Assembly: GCA_015064355.1 (NCBI GenBank)
Contig: SVSJ01000006.1
Location: 19,873-83,872, forward strand
Reading direction: 5' to 3'
Length of the DNA stretch: 64,000 nucleotides
From: Oscillospiraceae bacterium
GTDB taxonomy: Bacteria > Bacillota > Clostridia > Oscillospirales > CAG-272
In this document: piece by piece, positions 36,330 through 44,378 of the stretch
Layout of the letters: each line of letters starts with the position of its first letter
Position numbering within the stretch: position 1 is the first letter of the stretch
Notes under the pieces: model-generated
What the model was told of the DNA's origin: nothing
Databases searched by the model: none
What the model saw: the letters and a program-made list of their open reading frames with translations, nothing else
Program-made: the position numbers and the translations under genes

Positions 36330-37061
36330 ATGATCGTATTGTATATTCTTCTTGTAATCATACTGTTTTTTGCGCTTATACTCTCCCTTCACATCAAGGT
36401 GTTTATTAGGCTTGATAATGAGCTGCGGTTGCGAGTCGGACTTGGTCCTGTAATTATTACACTCTCACCCAAAAAGAAGAAGAAAGTAAAGGCTTCCGAC
36501 TTCACCTATAAAAAACACCGTAAAAGACTTCTTAAGGAAAAAAAGAAGCAGGACAAAAAATCCCGCAAGAGAGCCGAAAAGGAAGAAAAGAAGAAGCAGG
36601 CTAAGCTTCTGAAAAAAGAAGCTGAAACTGCCGCAAAAGCAAGTGAAGAAGCGACCGCCGGCAACAAGCTCGGCTCGATTATGGAGCTTATCAAATTTGT
36701 CCTCTCGGAGCTTCCGGTATTTGCGTCTTACATTAAAACCGATATAAGACAGATCTACATTACGGTTGGCGGAAAGGATGCTGATGTGACAGCACGGTCA
36801 TACGGCGCAATTTCTGCTATCCTTGCAAATCTGATCGAGCTTCTCAAAAACAAAACCCAGTTACGCCCCGTAAAAGATCGGGCAGTCGGCGTTTTTGCGG
36901 ATTTTACCGCAGAGAAGACATCCTACCGTCTTGATCTCTATTTCAGACTCCGTCTATTCTCCATAGTACGTGTCGGTTGGCACACACTTAAATGGTTCAT
37001 TTCTCAAAAAATCCAAGAATCGAAAACACAAGCTGCAGTGCAGCATAAAATACAAAAATAA
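36330..37061 (+). CDS. DUF2953 (YtfI-like) membrane protein
   Basis: The start at 36330 follows GGAGGTGA, giving 243 residues. It has one N-terminal helix (MIVLYILLVIILFFALIL), a DUF2953-like beta region, then an unusually Lys/Glu-rich segment (about 45-110) likely to be an extended charged helix. A C-terminal part contains DIRQIYITVGGKDADVTARSYG, trimmed core VGGKDADVTARSYG. In spore formers YtfI sits next to YtfJ (GerW), and the same pairing is seen here. Its biochemical role is not known. Confidence 0.75.
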   Translation: MIVLYILLVIILFFALILSLHIKVFIRLDNELRLRVGLGPVIITLSPKKKKKVKASDFTYKKHRKRLLKEKKKQDKKSRKRAEKEEKKKQAKLLKKEAETAAKASEEATAGNKLGSIMELIKFVLSELPVFASYIKTDIRQIYITVGGKDADVTARSYGAISAILANLIELLKNKTQLRPVKDRAVGVFADFTAEKTSYRLDLYFRLRLFSIVRVGWHTLKWFISQKIQESKTQAAVQHKIQK

Positions 37062-37088
37062 ATTAATTACTATATTCGGAGGTTTATT

Positions 37089-37520
37089 ATGGCTGAAAAC
37101 ACCAACAAACTTGGCGAGATGACTAAATCCTCTCTTGAATCCATCCGCTCTCTTCTGGATGCCAACACTATTGTAGGCGATCCTATCGAAACAACAAGCG
37201 GCACTTGCATTATTCCTATTTCAAAGATCTCCGTTGGATATGCGTCCGGCGGCGTGGACTACGCACAGAAAGAAGCAGCTTCCAAGCCTAACAATTTTGG
37301 CGGCGGCGGTGGCACAGGCCTTACTGTTACTCCTGTAGCTTTCCTTGTTGTTGATGCAAACGGTGGCGTTAATATTCTTAATGTAAACTCCCCTGTTGCA
37401 TCCGGCTCCGCCCCTGCTGATACTGTTTCTCAGGTTGTTGGATTCATCGAGCGTTCTCCCGAACTTATCGAAAGAATTAAGGCAATTTTTGCAAAGAAAA
37501 ACGAAGAAAACAATATTTAA
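37089..37520 (+). CDS. ytfJ: GerW/YtfJ family sporulation protein
   Basis: The 143-residue protein has the GerW core: NTIVGDPIETTSGTCIIPISKISVGYASGG (trimmed core GDPIETTSGTCIIPISK), the glycine-rich NNFGGGGGTGLTVTPVAFLV and a C-terminal helix. In Bacillus it is a mother-cell sporulation protein needed for L-alanine germination. Its presence suggests spore-forming ancestry, but homologues also persist in non-sporulating Clostridia. It follows DUF2953 by 27 bases. Confidence 0.9.
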   Translation: MAENTNKLGEMTKSSLESIRSLLDANTIVGDPIETTSGTCIIPISKISVGYASGGVDYAQKEAASKPNNFGGGGGTGLTVTPVAFLVVDANGGVNILNVNSPVASGSAPADTVSQVVGFIERSPELIERIKAIFAKKNEENNI

Positions 37521-37566
37521 CTTTTGCGGCGATATTTTTTGAGGATTTTTTACTTGCACTTCGCAA

Positions 37567-37591
37567 ATAATACGGATGAAATCTGTATTAT
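37567..37591 (+). promoter_or_regulatory. Hairpin immediately upstream of the dacF-like ribosome site
   Basis: ATAATACGGAT and ATCTGTATTAT pair over 11 positions (one G-T wobble) around a GAA triloop, ending one base before CGGAG. No T-run follows, so it is not a terminator of gerW. It may shield or present the ribosome site. Confidence 0.4.
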
Positions 37592-37602
37592 CGGAGTGAA
37601 AT

Positions 37603-38712
37603 ATGAAATTTTTTCTTAAAACTATCGCCTTGCTCCTGTTTACTGCTTCTCTTCTGACCATAGGCGTAAACGGTATCGACGTGTCTGCACGGTCTGCTGT
37701 CCTTATCGAAGCCGACACCGGTGACGTGATCTATAACAAGCACGCTGACGAGCGAATGTCTATGGCGAGCACCACAAAGATTATGACCGCACTTGTGGCT
37801 ATAGAAAACGGGGATCTATCAAAAGAGGTATCCGTTGCAGAAGAAGCTTGCGGTATCGAGGGATCAAGCATTTACCTGACCCCAGGTGAGGTGCTCACCC
37901 TTGAGGATCTGCTGTACGCAGTAATGCTGGAAAGCGCAAACGATGCTGCTGCCGCTGTGGCATATGAGATTGCCGGTGGTATTGAGCCGTTTGCTGACCT
38001 TATGAATGAGACTGCTGCGCGACTTGGTCTTCTGGGCACTCATTTTACAAATCCACACGGACTTGACGAGGCTGACCACTACACTACGGCCCTTGACCTT
38101 GCGCGACTTGCGGCTTATGCGCTTGAAAACGAACAATTTAAGACCATTGTCTCCACCTATAAAAAGCAAATACCTCTCAGCGGGGATGAGGGCACTCGCG
38201 TTCTTGTGAATCACAACAAGCTACTGCGGCTGTCAGAGGATGTTATCGGAGTAAAAACCGGTTTCACCAAGCACAGCGGTCGTTGTCTTGTGTCTGCCGC
38301 AGAGCGTGACGGAGTTCGGGTTATTGCAGTTACTCTGAACGCTCCAGACGACTGGAACGATCATCTCACCTTGCACGAGCTGGGATTCTCGGAGTATGAA
38401 TCATACACCTTGGCGGAGCCCGGTGAGTTTACTGTGGAGATTCCCTGTACCGGTGCTAACGGCGGTCTTATTATGCTCCAAAATCGTGACGGACTTTCGC
38501 TTACAATGAAAAGGGGCAAGGAGATCACCCACGAGATCATTGCAGATCATCTGCTGTTCGCGCCTGTGGAAATAGGCGAGGAGCTTGGTGCGGTGGTATT
38601 CTACTGCGACGGTCTGGAAATAGGGCGCGTTCCCTTGTATTCAACGGTTGAGGTAGCGCAGCCGGAAGAGACGCCGCCTTTTTATCAAAAAATTCTTGAC
38701 TTATTCCGATGA
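37603..38712 (+). CDS. D-alanyl-D-alanine carboxypeptidase (S11, DacF/PBP5-like)
   Basis: The 369-residue secreted penicillin-binding protein has a signal peptide (about 1-28), then the SxxK motif S56-TTK59, SAN in LESANDAAAA and KTG in GVKTGFTKHSG. It trims the terminal D-Ala from peptidoglycan stem peptides. A PBP5_C-like C-terminal domain follows, and the end PFYQKILDLFR can form a membrane-binding amphipathic helix. Neighbours (scpAB, gerW, rluB) match the B. subtilis dacB/dacF chromosomal neighbourhood, although spmA/spmB are missing. Confidence 0.93.
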   Translation: MKFFLKTIALLLFTASLLTIGVNGIDVSARSAVLIEADTGDVIYNKHADERMSMASTTKIMTALVAIENGDLSKEVSVAEEACGIEGSSIYLTPGEVLTLEDLLYAVMLESANDAAAAVAYEIAGGIEPFADLMNETAARLGLLGTHFTNPHGLDEADHYTTALDLARLAAYALENEQFKTIVSTYKKQIPLSGDEGTRVLVNHNKLLRLSEDVIGVKTGFTKHSGRCLVSAAERDGVRVIAVTLNAPDDWNDHLTLHELGFSEYESYTLAEPGEFTVEIPCTGANGGLIMLQNRDGLSLTMKRGKEITHEIIADHLLFAPVEIGEELGAVVFYCDGLEIGRVPLYSTVEVAQPEETPPFYQKILDLFR

Positions 38713-38725
38713 AATTCGGTGAATT

Positions 38726-39469
38726 ATGGAAAAAATACGACTTCAGAAATTTTTAAGTGAATGTGGGATAATGTCCCGTCGTGCTGCAGAAGCGGAGATT
38801 GCTGCCGGAAAGATCACGGTCAATGGGGTGAAAGCCTCTCTTGGCGACAAGATCGATCCGGATGTTGACACTGTTGAATACTGCGGCAAGGTCATTGAAC
38901 AAAAAAACAGCGGTGGCATCAGTCGCCGCAATACATACTTAGCTCTGAACAAGCCTATCGGTTACGTTACAACCATGTCTGATGAGCAAGGCAGAAAGAC
39001 TGTCCGCGATCTCCTTTCGAATGTTGGAACGAGAGTTTATCCCGTTGGCAGACTGGATATGTATTCTGACGGGCTTCTGATCTGCACCGACGACGGAGAG
39101 CTGACAAACAAGATCACTCACCCCTCCCACAGCATACCGAAGAAATACCTTGCTACCCTCACAGCGCACTTGACTGATGAGGATATCCGCAAGCTTGGCA
39201 CTCCCTTTGAGCTTGACGGGTATATGCTCCGCCCCTTTGAGGTCCGGCTTGTTGAATACACTCGCACCTCTGGTGGAGACTCAACTGTGGTGGAATTCAC
39301 TCTTCACGAGGGCAGAAATCGCGAGATCCGCAACATTTGCGCTCACTATGGATACAAGCTCACACGGCTAACCCGTATCTCCGTTGGTGAAATTAAGCTT
39401 GACGGTATTTCATCGGGCAAATGGCGTCATCTCACAGAAGACGAAGTTCAATATCTGAAAAATATTTAA
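38726..39469 (+). CDS. rluB: Pseudouridine synthase, RsuA/RluB family
   Basis: The 247-residue protein has an N-terminal S4 RNA-binding domain (IRLQKFLSECGIMSRRAAE) and a catalytic domain with the active Asp in VYPVGRLDMYSDGLLICTDDG, trimmed core GRLDMYSDGLL, and HEGRNREIRNIC. RluB-type enzymes modify U2605 of 23S rRNA; I prefer RluB to RsuA from gene order and the GRLD context. It starts 13 bases after the carboxypeptidase gene. Confidence 0.92.
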   Translation: MEKIRLQKFLSECGIMSRRAAEAEIAAGKITVNGVKASLGDKIDPDVDTVEYCGKVIEQKNSGGISRRNTYLALNKPIGYVTTMSDEQGRKTVRDLLSNVGTRVYPVGRLDMYSDGLLICTDDGELTNKITHPSHSIPKKYLATLTAHLTDEDIRKLGTPFELDGYMLRPFEVRLVEYTRTSGGDSTVVEFTLHEGRNREIRNICAHYGYKLTRLTRISVGEIKLDGISSGKWRHLTEDEVQYLKNI

Positions 39470-39479
39470 GAGGTATACT

Positions 39480-39893
39480 ATGTTTCAAGTTCAACCTGTT
39501 CGCTCCAGAGAATTGCAGGAGCAGATTGCCGATGCTATCGGATGCGAATTTCACAAAGATACATACGCGTTTTTTGCCGGTGAGGTAACTGATGACGGCA
39601 CTACGGTGACTTCCCTGATTGGTCTTTGTCAGTTCACATTTGATCCCGAGAAGTCAGTGATCAAGTCCTTGGCTGCTGCCCCGGGGTCAGAGGAAGACGA
39701 GGCGATGACAATTCTTGTCCGCTCCGTTATGTACTCGGTTTATCGTGCGGAGATACCGCTTATCGCTTTTGCCGAAGGTGTTTATCCAGACGACAAGATC
39801 AAGAAAATGGGCTTCCGCAATATAGGCGGCGAGTGGCAGATAGATCTCGTAAAGTTCTACGAATCCCCCTGTCATTACAACGCAGGAAAATAA
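39480..39893 (+). CDS. Small GNAT-like protein of unknown function
   Basis: I do not recognise a named family. The 137-residue product reads like a truncated or divergent acetyltransferase fold: strands VTSLIGLCQFTFDPE and VIKSLAAAP, a helix AMTILVRSVMYSVYRAE, then PLIAFAEGVYPDDKIKKMGFRNIGGEW, trimmed core KIKKMGFRN, resembling the GNAT end segment. The RxxGxG acetyl-CoA loop is replaced by PGSEEDEA, so activity is doubtful. Last gene of the lon-rluB cluster, 10 bases after rluB, followed by a terminator. Confidence 0.5.
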   Translation: MFQVQPVRSRELQEQIADAIGCEFHKDTYAFFAGEVTDDGTTVTSLIGLCQFTFDPEKSVIKSLAAAPGSEEDEAMTILVRSVMYSVYRAEIPLIAFAEGVYPDDKIKKMGFRNIGGEWQIDLVKFYESPCHYNAGK

Positions 39894-39901
39894 TAAAAGA
39901 A

Positions 39902-39938
39902 AACAGTCTTACGGAAAAACCTAAAGACTGTTATTTTT
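39902..39938. terminator. Bidirectional terminator between convergent operons
   Basis: AACAGTCTT/AAGACTGTT stem with a 13-base loop. TTATTTTTTA follows on the plus strand and TTTTCTTTTA on the minus strand. It separates the lon cluster from the glycogen operon. Confidence 0.88.
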
Positions 39939-41869
39939 TATATTATCTCGTCAATGTTCATGTCGCGCGGACAAGCGAAATACTCAACTCCGCCTTCGTT
40001 CACGGTGTATTCGCGCACCTGCTCGTCAGCTCCGTATAGCTTGCGAACTTTATCCGGGAATTTCAAGCAGATTTTACCTACACGGCTTGCTGCAACGATG
40101 ATCTTCTCGTCTCCGTAAGTGAATGGTTCACGTACGTAAACAAAATGCTCGGGAGTGAGCTTCAGTACTCTGAACAGTCCATCACGGAACACTTCGTTGT
40201 TCTTTCTGATTCGTCCAATCCGTCTGTAGTGACGAAGAAGCTCGCGATTGATATTCGACCACGGGAAAGGCTTACGGCAGAACGGGTCCCGATAACCCTC
40301 AAGTCCTGCCTCGTCTCCGTAAAATACGCAAGGCGCCCCGGGGAGTCCGGCAATAACTGCATACGCAAACTTTAGTCTATCCACCGCCACCCGTCTCTGA
40401 TCATCGTTCATTTTCGCAGTTGACAGCTCTCGATTGCTTCTATTTCCGCAGGGCTCGCCGCCAAGAACGGTAAGAATTCGCTCGGTGTCGTGAGTTCCAA
40501 GGAAGTTTAGCAGATTGTCAGAGGATTGCTTTGGGTATCTGCGATACAAGGTTTCCGTTGCCCACCGCAGAGCCTCCGCGTCACCGTGCATTGTATAGGC
40601 GATTATTGCAGCGCGCAGTGGGTAGTTCATTACCGAGTCAAGCTGCCCGCCGAGAAGGTATTTTCTTCTCTCACCGTAGGCAACCTTGTCAGTGGCGTCC
40701 TCCCATACTTCACCAATGATTACACCATCGGGATTGCGCTCCTTGACTGCCGTGCGCAAGTCCTCAAGGAACAGGTCAGAGATCTCGTCTGCTACGTCGA
40801 GTCGCCAGCCTGCAATCCCAGTGCACATCCATTTATCAATAACGGAATTGCAAATAAAGCGGCGATAGTCCTCGTTTGAGCTATCAACTCGCGGCAGGAT
40901 TTTCACACCCCACCAGCTATCGTATTCTTCGGGGAATTGGCTAAAGTTATACCAATCATAATATGGAGATTCCTTTGACTGATACGCTCCAAGAGAATCA
41001 TACTTGCCGTGTCTGTTGAAATACACGCTGTCGTCGCCCGTGTGATTAAAAACGCCGTCAAGGATAACGTCGATTCCGTATTCCCTTGCCAGATCGCAGA
41101 GTTCCCGGAGAGCAACATCCCCTCCGAACATTGAATCAACGGAAAGATAGTCACCGGTATCGTATTTGTGGTTGGAATACGCGTCAAACACAGGGCAAAG
41201 ATAGATCGTACTTACTCCGAGAGATGCTATGTACTCTAATTCTTCTGCAACGCCGTAAAGGTCACCGCCAAAGAACATATTGTTGGGTAGTGGCGCGCCG
41301 GGATACTCCGCGTACTGGGGAATTCCGTTGTCCCAGTCCTCGTTAAGCATCGCGCCCTCCTTTACCCCGCATTTGCCGCTTCTTTTGAATCGGTCAACGA
41401 ATATCTGATACACAACGCCTCTACGGTAGCTCTCGGACGTTTTGTAGGCGTCATTATAAAGGAGAAGCTGACGCTCGCCAACGAAGTCTTTGAGCTCTGT
41501 GAGAGCCAGAGGACGCTCTCCGCCCAGATAAACGGTTCCCTCATCGTTCTCCACCGCGTAATGGTAATAATACAGGCCTGTTTTATCTGTATCCTCGGTG
41601 TCACCAAACTTTTTGAAATTCAATTCGTGGGAGAATGTGAGGCAGTCTCCGTCATTCTTCACGTCGGTGAACCGTACCTTTCCGTACAGCTCCTTTTTGC
41701 CGCCCCATCCGTCCTTGTGGATAACCATAACAACGGATTCAGCAGCCATTTCCTTCGGTATACTTACAGAAAAACGCACAGTGCCGCTGCAGGAGAAAGC
41801 TCCAAACAGCGACACATCACGGTTTTCAAGTATATCGAACTTTTTTTCTTCGAAATACTTATTTTTCAT
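39938..41869 (-). CDS. GH13 alpha-glucan hydrolase (neopullulanase/maltogenic amylase-like)
   Basis: The 643-residue protein has an N-terminal beta-sandwich (about 20-125) and an alpha-amylase barrel with all four conserved regions: VILDGVFNH, GWRLDVADE (nucleophile Asp), GEVWE (acid/base Glu) and NFLGTHDTE. There is also the GGDLYGVAEELEYIASLGV opening. No signal peptide, so it is cytoplasmic and probably trims phosphorylase-limit dextrins or maltodextrins. Last gene of the glycogen operon, 2 bases after glgP; it could replace GlgX in debranching, but that is inference. Confidence 0.88.
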   Translation of the reverse strand: MKNKYFEEKKFDILENRDVSLFGAFSCSGTVRFSVSIPKEMAAESVVMVIHKDGWGGKKELYGKVRFTDVKNDGDCLTFSHELNFKKFGDTEDTDKTGLYYYHYAVENDEGTVYLGGERPLALTELKDFVGERQLLLYNDAYKTSESYRRGVVYQIFVDRFKRSGKCGVKEGAMLNEDWDNGIPQYAEYPGAPLPNNMFFGGDLYGVAEELEYIASLGVSTIYLCPVFDAYSNHKYDTGDYLSVDSMFGGDVALRELCDLAREYGIDVILDGVFNHTGDDSVYFNRHGKYDSLGAYQSKESPYYDWYNFSQFPEEYDSWWGVKILPRVDSSNEDYRRFICNSVIDKWMCTGIAGWRLDVADEISDLFLEDLRTAVKERNPDGVIIGEVWEDATDKVAYGERRKYLLGGQLDSVMNYPLRAAIIAYTMHGDAEALRWATETLYRRYPKQSSDNLLNFLGTHDTERILTVLGGEPCGNRSNRELSTAKMNDDQRRVAVDRLKFAYAVIAGLPGAPCVFYGDEAGLEGYRDPFCRKPFPWSNINRELLRHYRRIGRIRKNNEVFRDGLFRVLKLTPEHFVYVREPFTYGDEKIIVAASRVGKICLKFPDKVRKLYGADEQVREYTVNEGGVEYFACPRDMNIDEII

Positions 41870-41871
41870 TA

Positions 41872-44298
41872 TTATTTAACTTCTGAAATGTGCCAGATTC
41901 TGTCGGCATATTCTTTTATACTTCTGTCGGAGGAGAAGAAGCCTGCCCCTGCTATATTGCAGAGAGATTTCTTTGTCCAAGCTGTCTGATCCCGGTATGT
42001 GTCGATAATACTGCCGAAGGTGCTCATATAAGAGTCGAAGTCGGCAAGGCACATATACGGGTCAGCTACGCCGTGGCTGTGGAGAAAGTAGTTATACATT
42101 GATGTGTAATTATATCCGCCAAAGGAGCCAAGGAGTCTGTCGACAGTAGTTCTGAGCTTATTACTCTTATGATAATAAGTGATAGATGAGTAACCCTGCT
42201 TCCACAGGTCGTCAACCTCTTCTGCGCGGAGACCGAAGATGAAGATGTTATCGTCACCCACAGCGTCCTTCATTTCAACGTTAGCACCGTCAAGTGTACC
42301 GAGAGTAAGGGCACCGTTTACCATGAACTTCATGCAGCCTGTACCGCTGGCTTCTTTACCTGCAAGAGAGATCTGTTCGCTGATGTCTGTAGCGGGCATA
42401 AGAACCTCTGCTGTGCTTACGTTGTAGTCTTCAAGATATACCACGCGGATAATATCGCGAACCTTGGGGTCACGTGCGATCTCTTCGCCCAGATTCCAGA
42501 TCAGCTTGATAATATCCTTTGCTGTATAGTATCCGGGAGCAGCCTTACCGCCGAAGATAAATGTTACGGGAGTATAGTTGCCATTGGGATTAGTCTTGAT
42601 CTCGTTGTAAAGAGCAATTATCTTGAGCACGTTGAGAAGCTGACGCTTGTACTCGTGCATTCTCTTAACCTGAACGTCAAATACGGAATCGGTATTAAGA
42701 GCCTTACCGGTCTTGTCGAAGTAATACTTCGCGAAGGTTTCCTTGTTTTCTTTCTTGATCGCGCGGAGTCTGTCGTGGATTGCGGTATCGTTCTCGTACT
42801 TCTTGAATTCGGAGAGGAGACCAAAGTCTTTTCTGTATCCTGCGCCGATAGTTTCGTCAAGGAGAGATGTGAGACCGGGATTGGAGTGGCACAGCCAACG
42901 TCTCATAGCAATACCGTTTGTTACATTTGTAAACTTATAAGGCATTGCTTTGTAGAAGTCGTGGAATACAGTACGCTTCAGAATATCGGAGTGAAGCTCG
43001 GATACGCCGTTAACTGTATGGGATGCCGCTACGCTGAGGTTTGCCATTCTCACCTGGGAATGAGCAACGATAGCCATGCGGGAAATTCTGTCCCAGTCAC
43101 CGGGATACATGTTCCAGAGGTCAGCGCAAAGTCTGCGGTTGATCTCTTCAACGATCATATAGATTCTGGGAAGCTTCATCTTGAAGAGGTATACGTTCCA
43201 GGACTCAAGAGCTTCGGGAAGAACTGTATGGTTTGTATAGCTTACAACCTGTGTAACAACAGACCACGCGGATTCCCAGGAGTAAGAATATACGTCCATG
43301 AGGATACGCATAAGCTCAGGAACACAAAGTGCGGGATGAGTATCGTTAATGTGAATAGCGATCTTGTCTGCAAGGTTATAAAGTGTGCCGTAATGAGCAA
43401 GGTGGTCGGAGATAATACTCTGGAGAGATGCGGAAACAAGGAAATACTGCTGTGTCAGTCTGAGGAGCTTACCCTCTTCGTGATCGTCGGAGGGATAAAG
43501 CACCTTTGAGATAACTTCAGCATTGGAGATCTCCTGAATAGCCTTAACGTACTGGCCCTGTGAGAACAGGTTCATATTGAAATTGGAAGTATCAACAGCT
43601 TTCCAAAGGCGAAGAACGTTAACAGCCTTGGAATCAGCACCGGACACCATCATATCGTAAGGTACTGCGCGAACTTCCTGATAATTTTCGTAAATGATCT
43701 CGCACTTGCCGCTATCCCAGGATTCTCTGACAGTACCGCCAAGTTTGATGTTGAAGGCCTTGTCAGTTCTCGGAACAAGCCACGGGCTTCCGTCGTGCAT
43801 CCAATCGTCAGGAAGCTCAACCTGGTTACCGTCTACGATGCGCTGCTTGAAAAGGCCGTATTCGTAGCAAATGGAGAAACCGGTTGCCGCATAATCAAGT
43901 GCGGTAAGAGAATCCATAAAGCAGGCCGCAAGTCTGCCAAGACCACCGTTACCAAGTCCGGGGTCGGGTTCTCTTTCGTATATTTTATCAAGGTCAAATC
44001 CCATTTCGGAAAGAACCGCTCTGTATTCGTCAGCTACACCGAGATTCATAAGATTGTTTCTGAGCTGACGGCCCATGAGGAATTCCATGCACATATAGTA
44101 CACTCTCTTGGGATTGCTCTTTTTGATGCTTTCACGGAAAACTGAGCGCTTTGCTGTAAGCAGGTCCTTAACGCTGAGCATAGTAACCTTACAGATCTGG
44201 TCTTCTGTTGCTTCAGTGGGACTGATGCCATAATAATTTCTCAGTTTTGCCTCAATATTTTCTTTGATTTTTGCCTGAGTAATTTTTGTGTTTTCCAT
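41872..44298 (-). CDS. glgP: Glycogen/maltodextrin phosphorylase GlgP
   Basis: The 808-residue GT35 enzyme has YYMCMEFLMGRQLRNNL (trimmed core EFLMGRQLRNNL), DPGLGNGGLGRLAACF, IHINDTHPAL, KRMHEYKRQLLN and the PLP-lysine motif EASGTGCMKFMVNGAL. It releases glucose-1-phosphate from glycogen ends. Full length. It is separated from glgA by 80 bases containing a hairpin without a T-run, so the transcript probably continues. Confidence 0.96.
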   Translation of the reverse strand: MENTKITQAKIKENIEAKLRNYYGISPTEATEDQICKVTMLSVKDLLTAKRSVFRESIKKSNPKRVYYMCMEFLMGRQLRNNLMNLGVADEYRAVLSEMGFDLDKIYEREPDPGLGNGGLGRLAACFMDSLTALDYAATGFSICYEYGLFKQRIVDGNQVELPDDWMHDGSPWLVPRTDKAFNIKLGGTVRESWDSGKCEIIYENYQEVRAVPYDMMVSGADSKAVNVLRLWKAVDTSNFNMNLFSQGQYVKAIQEISNAEVISKVLYPSDDHEEGKLLRLTQQYFLVSASLQSIISDHLAHYGTLYNLADKIAIHINDTHPALCVPELMRILMDVYSYSWESAWSVVTQVVSYTNHTVLPEALESWNVYLFKMKLPRIYMIVEEINRRLCADLWNMYPGDWDRISRMAIVAHSQVRMANLSVAASHTVNGVSELHSDILKRTVFHDFYKAMPYKFTNVTNGIAMRRWLCHSNPGLTSLLDETIGAGYRKDFGLLSEFKKYENDTAIHDRLRAIKKENKETFAKYYFDKTGKALNTDSVFDVQVKRMHEYKRQLLNVLKIIALYNEIKTNPNGNYTPVTFIFGGKAAPGYYTAKDIIKLIWNLGEEIARDPKVRDIIRVVYLEDYNVSTAEVLMPATDISEQISLAGKEASGTGCMKFMVNGALTLGTLDGANVEMKDAVGDDNIFIFGLRAEEVDDLWKQGYSSITYYHKSNKLRTTVDRLLGSFGGYNYTSMYNYFLHSHGVADPYMCLADFDSYMSTFGSIIDTYRDQTAWTKKSLCNIAGAGFFSSDRSIKEYADRIWHISEVK

Positions 44299-44328
44299 AG
44301 TTTTTTGCTGCCCCTATAATTTATTTCG

Positions 44329-44358
44329 GCGCAGTCTGTCCGAGTGGGCAAACTGCGC
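44329..44358 (-). promoter_or_regulatory. Intercistronic hairpin between glgA and glgP
   Basis: GCGCAGT (minus-strand reading) pairs with ACTGCGC, and the inner TTTG.CC/GG.CAGA pairs extend the stem. No T-run follows on either strand. It may be an mRNA-processing or stability element that changes glgA to glgP ratios. Confidence 0.45.
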
Positions 44359-44378
44359 TGAATTTACATACTATTATT

